64,000 nucleotides of DNA, taken from the NCBI GenBank assembly GCA_029255685.2, contig CM055312.2:5542649-5606648 (forward strand), written 5' to 3'. Of this stretch, positions 21,496-33,593 are shown piece by piece. Source of the DNA: Silene conica (lineage: Eukaryota > Streptophyta > Magnoliopsida > Caryophyllales > Caryophyllaceae). Made by a program: the position numbers and the translations under genes. Position 1 is the first letter of the stretch, and every line of letters begins with the position of its first letter. The notes beneath the pieces were generated by a model, which had not been told where the DNA came from, ran no database searches, and worked only from the letters and a program-made list of their open reading frames with translations.

Positions 21496-23261
21496 TAGAC
21501 CTGGCAAAAATATACCGAACCCGAAAAACGATCGAAAATAACTGAATCGACACCTGACCGCACATCCGAAAGGTATAACTGAACTTCACCCCGAAACCTG
21601 AATCGACCTGAACTGATTCGAAATTGAACTGAATTTGTAATATCCGAAATAGACCCGAGATCGAATAAACCTGAACTGTTTCAACCTGAACTGGTTTGAC
21701 CCGAATCGAAACACACCCGAACCGTTTTCAACCTGCTTAATGATGACCGAAATTCAACCGAAACCCGAAATTACCCGAATGTAGTAATTGTCTTTTGTCA
21801 AACAAAAGAAAAAAAAATTAATTATTTAAATACATATTTTTATATTGGCGGGAAAAATGATGGTTGGCGGTAAAATAATTCGAGAATCTACAATTTTTGG
21901 AGGCAAAATATAATTAGTTCGTCAATTTTTGGAGGCAAAATCAAATTTTTTACCATATTTGACTGCAATTTCAACCGAAATGATAAAAAAGAATCTGACA
22001 AAAGAGATTTAGATGAACAAAATAACTAATCAAAGATTTAAATAAAGCGCAAAATCTGGAAATTTCATTAATTAATTAGGGATAATTAGAGATCTACTTA
22101 CCTAAATGAGATATCCTTTCTATCTTTACAAAATATATGGTGTCTACGTGTTATGGACTGTATACCATATTTACGAATTGCGATTATTAAAAAGGAAAGT
22201 AGTTTGTGATTTGGTGTTATGGTGTATACGTGTATTTTTTTCGCCAAAGGTTGTATACGTCAATACGTGTATTGACGTAATGAGTTTTTGATTTTTTAAT
22301 TCTTATCATTTATTCATTTGCCATTTGTCATTCGCTATTGTTTTACATTTTAGTTTTTAATTTTTGACTTTTTAATTTTATGTACTTATTTCACCACTTG
22401 ATACTTAATAACTTAATAACTTATAAGTTCATCTAACTATATTGTCTATTTATACCCAATCCGTCTCAAATTTTCAATCGTTTGTTTATATATTTCATCT
22501 TTTTATTTTGGATGCCTTTAGTAGACATTTTGATCATCCACACTCAATTTGATCAACTTAATAATTAATACTAAAAGTTTTAAGTGGAGAAATAAGTACA
22601 TAAAATTAAAAAGTCAAAAACTAAAAACGAAAATGTAAAACAATAGCAAATGGCAAATGACAAATGAATAAATGATAAAAATTAAAAAATCAAAAACTCA
22701 TTACGTCAATACACGTATACAACCTTTGTCGAAAAAAATACACGTATACACCATAACACCAAGTCACCAACTACTTTCCTTTTTAATAATCGCAATTCGT
22801 AAGTATTACATGTTTGACCGTTCATATTTAAATTATTTGTATATATAATATATCAATAATTATAAAAAAAATAGATAAGAAAAAAAATGTGGAATCAAAT
22901 TATATTACTATTAAAAGAATTTGAAATATTATTGGACAAAAATCTAAAAATTATCAAAAACAAAATCGAAATATTTGATATAGAAATATAATTCAATATT
23001 AATCCCTTGACATCCGATCCGAATATGGCCCGAATCGAATCTCATCTGCTCTGATATTGACCCGACCCGAGTCTCATCTGTTCCGAAATTAACCTGACTC
23101 GAACCTGAACTGACCCGAAATATTTACAACCGATTAAAAGCGAAAACTGATTCCAACCTTAATTGAACCGAATTGAAATCGAAAATAAAGGTAAACCAAA
23201 ATAACCCGATCCGAATGAAACTGATCTGAAACTGAATCGAATGACCCGTTTGCCAGGTCTA
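21496..23261. mobile_element. hAT-type non-autonomous element
   Basis: Ends are tagacctggcaaa and its inverted copy ttgccaggtcta, with the 8-bp duplication atgggttg at 21488-21495 and 23262-23269. The uninterrupted 5' LTR gives the empty site. Both subterminal zones are rich in cccgaa, aaccga and gacctgaac words. No transposase is present. A foldback element sits in the middle. Confidence 0.92.
22171..22802. mobile_element. Foldback element nested in the hAT element
   Basis: Arms of about 230 bp (22171-22400 and about 22578-22802) are inverted copies starting ttacgaattgcgatt, separated by about 170 bp of AT-rich sequence. Long arms suggest a Mutator-like MITE or foldback family; no clear target duplication was found. 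Confidence 0.75.
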
Positions 23262-23716
23262 ATGGGTTGCGATTTTAGTAAAGGCTAGGGAATGGGGTTC
23301 CCAGCCGGCCGACCGGCTGCCTGCCGACCGGCTGGGAGTCCTTGTGTGTTTTATTTCGAAAAGAAAGAGGAGCTGAGTGGGTCACCAGCCGGCCGACCGG
23401 CTGCCTGCCGACCGGCTGGGGACCCCTGTAAGCTATTTTTGAGTTTGTAATTTAATCGTAACTTTCAAACGGTTAATCGGTTTTGGTTGAAACTCGTTTT
23501 GTATACCCGTGATATGTATTTGAGGTCCCCGGAGGATGGGCAACATTTTATTGGGTTCGGGAATGGAGTAAGGATAGAGACCCCCCGGTCGGGTAACCGA
23601 AAGGGAAACCGGCTCTCCCTCGACTTAGTTCCTGGGGTCAATTAGGTGTTGACTAGAGGTTAAGAAAAGTAGAACTATAGATTAGTTCATAGACTTTGGT
23701 TGATATTGTATTGATG

Positions 23717-24284
23717 CGTATTAAGTTATGCCTTAAGCTGGCCTCTGAACTTAATACGTGAGTTGATTGTCATATATGGGGATATGCCTTAAGCTGGCCT
23801 CTGAGCCCTATATGTGTATGTTTGTCGTGTCTGGGACATGCCTTAAGCTGGCCTCTGAGTTCAGACATGTGTGATAGTGATCGCGTTGGAACATGCCTTA
23901 AGTTGGCCTCTGAGTCTGACGAGTAGAGCAGCTGCACAACGGGGTAGCTAAGGAACTGACACCTTGCCCGGGGTGCAGATGTTTGGTGCTAGAACATGCC
24001 TTAAGTTGGCCTCTGAGTTTAGTACCTTGTGATGTGGTGAAGGGACATGCCTTAAGCTGGCCTCTGAGTCCTTTACTTTTGGATGCTAGTCTATGCCTTA
24101 AGTTGGCCGCTGAGTCTAGTGTCTTGCTGATTGACAGGTCCATGCCTTAAGTTGGCCTCTGAGTCCTTGCTTGCTGAATGTTTTGGTGTTAGGGTTATGT
24201 CTTAGTTGACCGCTGAACCTTTTCACTTGCTGAACGTTTTGGGTACTAGGTTATGTCTTAAGTTGACCGCTGAACCTTTTACTT
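23717..24284. repeat. Stem-loop array, copy in the Tekay 3' LTR
   Basis: Same ten units as 14330-14896, nearly unchanged. Because an LTR retrotransposon copies one LTR into both, the two arrays are not independent evidence of conservation; the covariation lies among the ten units. Confidence 0.85.
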
Positions 24285-25032
24285 GCTGAATTTATCTGTT
24301 TGCCTTGAGTTGGTATGTGTCAGATGTAGATACTGATAATGATGAGTTTATGATTGTCTGTTAAGTTGTGGTTCGATCATCCAAGGCATTGGATGACTCT
24401 TAGTTCGGTTTCATAAATAGTGGGATTGAAAGACCCCCCGACTGGGTAACCAGTAGGGAAACCGGCTCTCCTTCCTAACGGTTTATGAAGTTGGTTGAGA
24501 GCCGTGCACTAGAGTTGGCATGTTTATATGAGATCAACTGATGAGATGTTTATGCTTCACATGTTGATATATGTTGGAGTATTCTGTATTGTTTTATGTG
24601 TTACGTGTTGTCACAAAAGGTGGCTAGGAGAACTCTAGTCACTCCCCACTGATTGTGGCGTACATGTTTTCATGTATGTAGGTACATGCAGGTTGGAGCA
24701 GGGTTACGAGAGGGCTAGCGAGTGATGATCCTGTTGTCATCATATGACTTACCTTTATATCGCCTAGCTAGACTCTTAGACTTTCAAACTTTACGTTTTG
24801 GTGCCTGTAGGGATGTTCCATCCCAGGCTGTGTACATATTTCATTTCAGTACTTAGAACTGTTACTTATCTATTTTGGTTTTATTCCAGTTTCAGTTCTA
24901 GTTTCAGTTTCTGTTTCAGTTTAAGACTTCTCGCATGTTGTTTAGTTTACTTTAAAAAGTTTTAAATTCCGCTGCATTTTTGGTACTTTTACGTGTTTAT
25001 ATTTCCGATTTCGCGAGGGGTTTTACAGTTAA

Positions 25033-27300
25033 AGAATGAACGGTGGATGCAACACTCGAGATGTTACATCGAAATTTGGTGTAAATTCAAACCACGGCGT
25101 TTTTTTAATCACCAAGACAAAAAAAGTAACCTAGTTAAACGTTAACAATACTATATTGACATGATATTTATAAAATTTGATTACTTATTTTTTTGCTTCA
25201 CAAGAAAAAAACACAAAATTAAGTTTTCATACACGATATTTCAGAGATTTTTTTACTTATATTTATAGCATCTATGCCTAAGTCATTTACACATTATACA
25301 ACCTTGAAATAAATTCATCTACTTCATCAGTTTTCTTGCTACATACCCCCTATTTTCCACACCATTCAGGCATTGTTTGTACCATTTTCACTCAACTAAT
25401 CAACTTGACCATCAGAATTAACCGTATGCGCATCCCTGAACAACCCCATTGTTTCTATATTTACTTGTACCTCAAATCACACTCTTAAATGTCGGAAAAT
25501 AACTCTATCCTCAAGACACTTACCTCATACCTCCAGACCTATCTACCTATCTACCGCGATATAATACTGACATGACAAATATTTCCTTAATTCTTATTCA
25601 ATGTTCCCACATTCTATTTTTGTACAATTTAGTCTAATGTTTTTCTTCCATACTTGATAAAATAATTGACATAAATATCTTCTTCTATTTCTTATATTTA
25701 CAATGTTATCATTGCAAATTTGCAACTACAACTCCACATTAGGACATCTTTTTATACACACCCCTAAATATTTCCAAAAATACTCCCACAAAAAACATTA
25801 TAACGTTATTCCACATTAAAAATTATTCCCCGGCCCAATGGAGCATTCAATAGGACTGAAGAGAGTATAACATTTGATTGTTTAGTTTTGTGTCCAACAA
25901 ATAAACAAAATTGAGTTTATACATGTGATATTTTAAATGTTTTTAGCCTATATTTTTATATTTGTCGGTTCTTTTCTCATATAATACACATTTTCAAATA
26001 AAATTTATTCATTTAACTTCTCCAAGCAATATCTCACGTTATCCACTTTTTCACAAATTCAACCCTTTCCACCCAACCTACATATGAATATATTTTTCAA
26101 TCTTCTAAATGACACTCGTAAACGTCAGGGAGTAATCCTACACATGGAGTACCCTTCTCACCCACTTAACCAACGTAACCAATAAAATGATTTGTAAACT
26201 GTATTCCTGGAAACCTCAACCTACCAACATTTATTTGTACTACTCTCACACTCTTCAACGTCGTAGAATAACCCTACCCCCAAGACACTTACCTCCTCTA
26301 TCAAAACCTATTTACCCCCACCGCTCGAAACAATAGATATATCCAATGTAAAATCAAATCCCGCCCTATAACAATCAAAATTGAGTATGCATACATGTTA
26401 CTATAGAGATTTTTAAGCTCTTTTCATAACATATGTGCCTCTGTTACTATCACATAAAATATAATTTTGAAAAAACATTATCTACCTATGTACTTGTTCA
26501 GCTGTTCTAATCATTATGTAGTACATACGCAACTTTTCTCGACACCGCTTAGATATTCGCATACCCTTCTCACATATATAACTACCCAACTTGACTAACA
26601 TAATCAATCGTATCCCTAAAAAACTCTAACCTATAGACATTTTCTTGTGCAACTTACATGACACTTTTAAACGTCGAAGAGTAGCTCTATCCCCCAAGAT
26701 ACTTACCTCCTCCCTCGAGATCTATTTATCCCCATCCCTAAACAAATGGACACATACAATTTAAAATCAACCCCTACCCTATAAAACAATGTCACACTGT
26801 AAAGAATAATTTGAAAATATGGAGGAAAAACAAAAGAATACGGACTATAATAAACTATAATCTAATACTAATTAAAAAATATTTTTGATCTTTTTACGGC
26901 TTATTCTATCCGTTTCAGAAACATCATTTATCTGTCATTACTTTCTTGTATTAATATCTTCTAATACCCACTTGCATTTCATCTCATCAAAACAATTATT
27001 CCACTTAACTCAGATCACCTACATCATTATGTTCTTTAATATCATATATTTATATTTATACTTCTTAAATCGTAACTTGACAACCCAACTAACCAACTTG
27101 ACGATCATCAGAATCATAAACTGTATTCTTGAACATCTCTGGCCAATTTGCTTGTACTACTCAAATAATACTCTTAAACGTCGAAGAGTAACCCTACCCC
27201 TGAAGACACTTACCTCCTCCCTCAAAACCTATCTACCTCCGGCCCCGTAAAAAAAAATGTCATTTTATAACACAAGCAATGTCTCATTGTTAAATAATAA
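25033..27300. repeat. Degenerate long tandem repeat
   Basis: At least four diverged copies share the phrase pair aaacgtcg(a)agagtaaccctacccc and gacacttacctcctc...aaaacctatctac, centred near 25517, 26281, 26695 and 27201. Each is preceded by a related AT-rich part (aaattgagt..tacatg). Unit length is roughly 0.4-0.75 kb. An open frame at 26885-27250 lies within a unit and has no coding support. Confidence 0.65.
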
Positions 27301-27904
27301 GTTGAAAATATGAAGGAATAAATATTGTTATTTATAAAATATCTTTTAATATTCATTTAAAACACATGTCATCCACAAAATTATCCTACTTCAGCACCTA
27401 TCTACGTCATCATTGCGGTTTTTAATATTCATATTTTTACTAATTGAATCCAAATTTGACATTTTTGGGGTTTCTCTGAAGTATACTATATTTGACATTT
27501 ATCTTATTTTCTTTTTACTTAATTAAAGGAATTATCTCATTTCTTTCGCATAATTAAGTACGAAAGTGCATAATACTCACTTGAATAGTAGTGCTACTCT
27601 TGTACCAAAAAATAGTAGTGTTGCTCTTAATTTGGTCGAATATGATTGATCACAAATGTTCCTTTTAGGTAGGAATTTGTTTAGACTTAAATATTTAACT
27701 AATTACATTTATTAGTTCCAAAAATTTTTAATAAGATGGAGGTATTCATTTTAAGTTTGAATGATTCAGTAATATAGAAAAGATAAGAACATAATGATAA
27801 GAAAAAGTAAAGGATTTGTCTTATTACTCTTATATCCCCGTGAGACTATTTTTTACCCATTTTAATGTTAAGACGAAGACAAACTAAATTAGTTCTTTTT
27901 TACG
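27301..27904. other. AT-rich spacer
   Basis: No gene or recognisable repeat seen. Confidence 0.5.
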
Positions 27905-28114
27905 CTTTCACATTTTCATTTTTAATAGAAACGATGAATAATATTAATAACCTTAAATAGTAAGTATATCAATATTAAAGAATAATGTCCTAAGATATGA
28001 AACTTGTAAAAAATCAATTATTCCAATTCATTTCCGATTTTCATTTTTAATAAAAACGTTGAATAAAGTTAATAAACTTAAATAGTAAGTATATAAATAT
28101 TAAAGAATAATAAT
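27905..28114. repeat. 125-bp tandem duplication
   Basis: The phrase ttttcatttttaataraaacg...gtaagtatat.aatattaaagaataat occurs twice at a period of 125 bp, next to the 159-bp array. Confidence 0.7.
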
Positions 28115-28843
28115 GTGCTAAATCTAATAGGAAAATTGTAAATAATCAACTATTTTTTATTTTTCTAAATCTAATAGAAAAATTGTAAATAATTTATTAT
28201 TTTCTTATTTTCTAATTCTAATAGGAAAATTATAAATAAATTATTATCTAAACAACAATTTACTAATTTTCTAATTCTAATAGAAAAATTGTAAATAATT
28301 AATTATCTCCTAATTCTAGTAGAAAAATTGTAAGTAAATCATTATTTATAATTAAGTGTTTTTTTATTTTCTAATTCTAATAGAAAAATTATAAATAAAT
28401 TATTATCTACACAACAATTTACTAATTTTCTAATTCTAATAGAAAAATTGTAAATAATTAATTATCTCTTAATTCTAGCAGAAAAATTGTAAATAAATCA
28501 TTATTTATAATTAAGTGTTTTCTTATTTTCTAATTCTAATAGGAAAATTATAAATAAATTATTATCTAAACAACAATGTACTAATTTTCTTATTCTAATA
28601 GAAAAATTGTAAATAATTAATTATCCCCTAATTCTAGTAGAAAAATAGTAAATAAAGCATTATTTATAATTAAGTGTTTTCTTAATTTCTAATTCTAATA
28701 GGAAAATGATAAATAAATTATTATCTAAACAACAATTTACTAATTTTCTAATTCTTGTATAAAAATTGTAAATAATTAATTATCTCCTAATTCTAGTAGA
28801 AAAATTGTAAATAAATCATTATTTATAATTAAGTGTTTTGTAA
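28115..28843. repeat. 159-bp tandem repeat array
   Basis: The marker acaacaat recurs at 28252, 28411, 28570 and 28729, exactly 159 bp apart. Each unit contains three to four copies of a sub-repeat (ctaattctaatagaaaaatt then gtaaataa). About 4.5 units are present, over 80% A+T, with few differences between units. Confidence 0.92.
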
Positions 28844-28892
28844 AAGGTGGAGACTACCACGTGCTTAGAAAAAAGCTTCCTTTAATTATTGA

Positions 28893-28893
<1 letters not shown>

Positions 28894-28928
<35 letters not shown>
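28894..28928. repeat. (GATT)n microsatellite
   Basis: About eight tandem gatt units. Confidence 0.9.
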
Positions 28929-28929
28929 A

Positions 28930-30107
28930 CGTACACTACACGTGAAAAATTTCGCCATTAATAATTGGAGCTTTTTTTTTAGCGATTATTACAGGAGTTC
29001 AACTTTTACAAAATACCTAGAATAAATTTAATGAATGTTATCGCGTATCTTTTTCAAATATAAAGAGGATAAAATATTTATTGTACTTGAATATTATATT
29101 CAAGTTAGTTGTTGAACCAAATAATAGAGTTTGCTGCAATAAATTAACGCAATTTATTTTCGCAGTACACTTTTACTTATTATAGTACTTTTTTTTTATC
29201 TTACTTTCCATTTACCTATCCTTTTAAAAAAACACTATCAATCTAATTCTCTCCATTATTAACCCAACATGTATGTGTATCAAACATCGATAATGGATGA
29301 TAATTTGGGTGTAGATATAATAGAATAGACAATTAATTCACTAATTGCATTATCATTAATAAATTAAGTTATTTTTATAATTAACTTGGGGTTTATGTTG
29401 AAATCAATTGAGGCTTGTGCTAATTAGGGATGAAAGGATGGTAGAGGAATGGTGGCTGCCTGGCGAAGGAGCAGTGTCGACGGCAACAGCAGATGAGTGA
29501 CGTTGACGACAACAACAGAGGAGGGAGGCGTTCGTTTATGAGAAGGAAAGGGCAGCTGAAGAGTGTGAATTTAAGGAAATAATAACGATGGGATCAGAGG
29601 AGGGACGATCAGATCAAGGGGTTATTGTTGTCGTCGATGGGCTACCACGAATGGTAGTTATGTGGCAAGGGGAAGGACGATGGTTGTGATAGGGTGAAGC
29701 AATGGAGTTTGTTGGTGGTGGCTGACTTTTTTTGTTTGATTACATAATACATTAAAAAAAATAGGAAGGAAATGAGAGGGGCAATATGGGAAATAACGTA
29801 TTGTATCGAGTAAAATGTGTACTACGAAAATCAAGACTCTAAATTAAATCATTAATATATTAAAATATAATTTGCATATCGGAATATCAAAGATAAATCC
29901 GTGACAGGGGCGTTTTTTACAGGGGTGCAGGGGTTCACCCGCACCCGCTTTATTCCAAAATATTAAGAAATTAGTTTCAATAAATTTATTAAATACTTCG
30001 CAGTGTAGTGGTTAGGTACTGACTTTTTATTAGTTCACCCGCACCCCCATAATTAACATTTTTGCACTTTTATCTAATCATTTAGTAATAAATATTGACT
30101 TTAATGC
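28930..30107. other. Spacer with an unidentified G-rich patch
   Basis: Between 29440 and 29740 the plus strand is purine-rich with broken short frames, perhaps a decayed gene piece; I recognise nothing. Near 29915-30050 the words gggtgcaggggttcacccgcaccc and ttcacccgcaccccc suggest ends of an unidentified transposon. Confidence 0.4.
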
Positions 30108-30383
30108 TTATTTAATAATGTAATACAATTATTTCGATTATATTATAAAACATATTCTTTCCACGTTAAAGAGTTATATATACTTACAAAGTTATACAAA
30201 GTATTTTATTTACAATTATTTCGATTATATTATAAAACATACTCTTTCCACGCTAAAGAGTTATATACTTACAAATTTATACAAAGTATTTTATCTACAA
30301 TTATTTCAATTATATTATAAAACATACTCTTTCCACGTTAAAGAGTTATATACTTACAGATTTATACAAAGTATTTTATTTAT
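30108..30383. repeat. 85-87 bp tandem repeat, three copies
   Basis: The phrase ccacgttaaagagttata recurs at 30161, 30248 and 30333, each within the same longer unit (acaattatttcgattatatt...). Confidence 0.88.
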
Positions 30384-30630
30384 ACATTTTGAATTATTTA
30401 GAAGCAATTTTTCTAATTTTGTGTTTTACTTTAGCCTCACGATTTTATTGTGTTCAAATTTTCGTTCGCATCGCCAAAATAATTGTTAAATTTTAACCAA
30501 GTGGTGTTAGTCCAGTTTTTGTGAATTGAAGTTGAACGGATGGGTAGTGAGAACTTCTATGGACTTGGCATTTTCTAGCGCAGAGCATCGCAAGTTTCAC
30601 ATTGATTTTCATTATTGGAATTCAGACAAT

Positions 30631-30745
30631 TAATAGTGGGCCCATATTTGCAATTATGCAAGTCTTAGTGGACCCACACATGCAATTATGCAAATTTAAT
30701 AGACCCACACATGCAATTATGCAAATCTAATAGACCCACACATGC
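30631..30745. repeat. About 32-bp tandem repeat, 3-4 copies
   Basis: Unit agacccacacatgcaattat then gcaaatctaat, repeated with small changes; the first and last copies are partial. Confidence 0.88.
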
Positions 30746-30819
30746 CACACAAATTATCGGGTTATATCCGTTACAATTTTATTGACATGAAAAATAAAGT
30801 TCCCTTGATTAGATACACA

Positions 30820-31006
30820 AATTCTTATTTGCAACGGCACTATCCGTCGCAAGCTTATGACGGATACCATTTTGTCTCACAAAATACCCACTTTTTCTCT
30901 CTCTCTAACACTATTCATGTGGTCCCCTTTCTCCACTAACTCATTTTCTACCATTTTATCTCACAAAATATCCGTCACAAATAACGACCCGTCGCAAGCA
31001 AGACTT
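30820..31006. mobile_element. MITE-like element with GCGACGG ends
   Basis: The left end (attcttatttgcaacgg) and reverse-complemented right end (agtcttgcttgcgacgg) match. Inner parts also mirror each other (gacggatac..ttttgtctcacaaaat). No clear target duplication. Confidence 0.55.
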
Positions 31007-31232
31007 ACTAGATTAGATAAGGTCAAACTTCTTGTGATTCCTTAATTATTTTTTATCATGTCAAAAATACTTGACCCGTCATAAACTTGCGACGAATATG
31101 GTTGCACGTCACCTAATTATACTTGACCCGTCATATACTTGACCCATCATAAACTCATCACCCACCTAATTATGCAAAACCACTAATTCTCCGCATTAAT
31201 TATTGTAAAAAATAATAACTCATCATCTATCA
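31007..31232. other. Spacer with dispersed MITE-like words
   Basis: Repeats of cttgacccgtcata and a gcgacgaatatgg word near 31060-31150, probably decayed relatives of the neighbouring MITE. Confidence 0.4.
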
Positions 31233-31607
31233 AAGTTTTTGCTTAAATGGTGTTTAAAAGCAAATTAATTAACAAAGTAGGGTCAGTTTCAAACTATTTA
31301 CCGAAAATGGTTGCACGTCATCATTTCTATTTTTTCTTTTTTTTTGAAAATGGAACTAGTCGTTGAGAATGCATGTGATAGTTCGTAATTTGATGGCCGG
31401 AGAAAAGAGAACGGAGGCCATGAATATAGCTTGTTGAGTATCGAATTTTGCTAAGGAACATGTCGCTGTCCTGGACAACGACTAGTTCCATTTTTAAAAA
31501 AAAGGAAAAATAGAAATGACGGCGTGAAACCATTTTCGGTAAATAGTTTGAAACCGACCCTAGTTTGTTAATTAGTTTGCTTTTAAGCACCATTTAAGCA
31601 AAAACTT
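31233..31607. mobile_element. Long-arm MITE (Mutator-like or foldback)
   Basis: Arms of about 135-140 bp (31233-31372 and 31475-31607) are inverted copies starting aagtttttgcttaaatgg and ending near aactagtcgttg, with roughly 90% identity. The interior of about 100 bp is unique. No target duplication could be set. Confidence 0.8.
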
Positions 31608-32008
31608 CTCAACTGTTGCATCAAATAAACTACTATGAGTCTATGAATACCACGTATGTATGTACGGTATCTATAAACCATTTATACTATATGATTTTTT
31701 CGAGAGACAGTTTTCAATAACATTACTAATTTTAAACTCGTGTTGAAAATGAATAACCGTAATAATAGGCGTAAATACAATATAAATAAGATCTATAATT
31801 AGAGATTCGAAGAAATATTTCTATCTCATGCAAAATATATTTCAAAGTGTATAACTAATTTAAAACATTCCTGACTATCCGTTCACAAATTGTACGAATT
31901 TCTTCTGGAAAATTCAAGCAAAACATATGATTTCCCGTGCACAAAGATTGGTTTCTAAGAATTCTAACTCAAAATATTGTTTCAAGAATTATTATGATCC
32001 TCTCCTAT
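31608..32008. other. AT-rich spacer
   Basis: Nothing recognisable. Confidence 0.5.
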
Positions 32009-32016
32009 GTCGCAAC

Positions 32017-33024
32017 TAGGGATGACAACGGGTCGGATCTGGATCGGGTCCAATAGGATTCAGATCCAGATCCGTTTTTGGCAATAGGATCCAGATCCGG
32101 CCCGGATCCGACGGGTCCAAAAAAGTCAGATCCAGATCCGGACCCTGCGGATCCGGTTAGGATCCGGGTTTTACGCGGGTCCTATTGGAAAAAAAAAGAA
32201 GAAAAAAAACTTGAAAAATGAGTTATGTCTCGTTCCATCCTACTGCTATGTCCGGAGATGTGTGCACTGATAAACCTACATAAGAAGGAAACTTGACAAC
32301 CTTTTTTATAAATGAGCTGCTATAGTTACGTATCAGTTTCACATCACAATTTGAGAGAAATGGGAGTGCCTACAGTAAAAGCCGTCAATGGTAATTCTCT
32401 ATTTCCTCTCTTTTCGCGCTAATTTACGCTAAAACCATTTACATTAAAAGCCTTTCCTTTGTTCCCACCATCTCATAGTCTCATACCTTCAACTCTATAC
32501 TTCCTTTCCCACTCCCACTTTCCCACTCCTACTTTGCAAAGCACCTTCGGTGCACTTCTGCCTATGATTTTATGGTATGTAACGCCTACAGTAAAAGCCG
32601 TCAATCTACTACTACATAAGCTGCTTAATCGCCAAGTGGCAGCCACAACTGAAGCCCACAACTCAGGCGGCAGATGCGAGCAGCGGCAGGTGACAGGGCG
32701 GCAACCGACAGGGTTTTGATTTTAGGGTTTGGGGATTGGGAGGAATTAGAGAGAAAGTGAGAGGCAGTAAGAAAATTAGAAATGAAATATGAGATTGAGG
32801 CCCAGTCCAACTTCAGCGCAAAATTGAAATTATGTTTTTTTTTTTAATATTAAAAACGGGTCTTAGGGTCGGATCCGGGTCTTGTCAACAAGATCCAGAT
32901 CCAGATCCGTTTTTAAACTCGTGGATCCAGATCCGACGGGTCCAAATTTTAAGGATCCAGATCCGGTCCAGCAGGGTCGGGTCCAACGGATCTGGACCGG
33001 ATCCAGGATCCGTTGCCATCCCTA
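32017..33024. mobile_element. hAT-type non-autonomous element
   Basis: Ends tagggatgacaacggg and its inverted copy ccgttgccatccc-ta; flanked by gtcgcaac (32009-32016) and gccgcaac (33025-33032), an 8-bp duplication with one mismatch. Subterminal zones are dense in ggatccagatccg words in both orientations. The middle (about 32220-32830) is of different composition, contains a direct repeat of ctacagtaaaagccgtcaat about 216 bp apart and may be captured host sequence; no protein family is recognised in it. Confidence 0.85.
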
Positions 33025-33375
33025 GCCGCAACGGCTACCTCACCAACCCATGATTCTTGTATATTTGCCAAATATTTTTTTCCCATATCTAGTTTATTTT
33101 ATAGCTGTTACAATTATTCTAGGAGCCTTATTTGATTCTTTCCTTCTCCTGTAACTAGTATATGTACCATGTTTGTCAATACTGTAAACACAATTGATTC
33201 AATAATAATTATATTCACAACTATTCATATTCTGGCTATGATTCTCGTTTTATAATATGGTATCGAGCTAAGTTTTATTTTTTATTTGTTCTCTCTGTCG
33301 TTTCTCTTGTTTCAACCCTCGTCTTTCATTCTTCAATTAATCATGTCTAATCCTGATCATTCTCAAATCGTTGCT

Positions 33376-33593
33376 TGTTAGGATGCAAATCCATATCCCA
33401 CATCGGTAGTTTAAAGGTGAAAGATCATCTTTATAAGTGTCCTGAAAATATAATAGTACGAGGCCTTTTGGGAAGGAGCCCAAGAGTAAATTCGTGAGGG
33501 CTTGACCCAAAATGGACAATATCGTACTATTATGCACAATGAACACCGATGCAGCAGAGACCCAACACGAGCTATTCACGCTTCCGCATAACA
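33376..33593 (+). repeat. 5' LTR of TRIM-A with USE-TATA pair
   Basis: ATCCCACATCG at 33395-33405 matches the plant snRNA-gene upstream element RTCCCACATCG; exactly 24 nt later TTTATAA lies at 33430-33436. That is the layout of plant U6 promoters. A TTTT lies about 40 bp further, which would limit any Pol III transcript. Confidence 0.85.

Larger units (their letters stand above)
3427..25027 (+). mobile_element. Ty3 chromovirus LTR retrotransposon, Tekay/Del clade, with nested insertions
   Basis: Both LTRs start tgtaacagcc and end ttttaca. The target duplication gttaa lies at 3422-3426 and 25028-25032. A primer site complementary to initiator tRNA-Met follows the first LTR, gag and pol come next, and a purine tract precedes the last LTR. 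The C-terminus of pol has a chromodomain-like tail. After removing insertions the LTRs are 2926 and 2941 bp, the 15-bp difference being one repeat module near 4478. I count about 15 substitutions between LTRs, near 0.5%, so the insertion is recent (inferred). It looks nearly whole, with about one break in the coding part besides the nested DNA transposons. Confidence 0.95.
20313..25027 (+). repeat. 3' LTR of the Tekay element, with a hAT insertion
   Basis: Same ends as the 5' LTR. A hAT element (21496-23261) with an 8-bp duplication interrupts it; the native length is 2941 bp. It contains the GC hairpin modules (about 21269-21475 and 23299-23423), both GUAA-loop hairpins and the stem-loop array. 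Confidence 0.95.

Noticed and set aside
26885-27250. 121-residue frame
   Set aside because: Falls within a degenerate tandem repeat unit; hydrophobic low-complexity translation without a domain.
29440-29740. Possible host gene remnant in a purine-rich patch
   Set aside because: Frames are short and broken and no family could be named.
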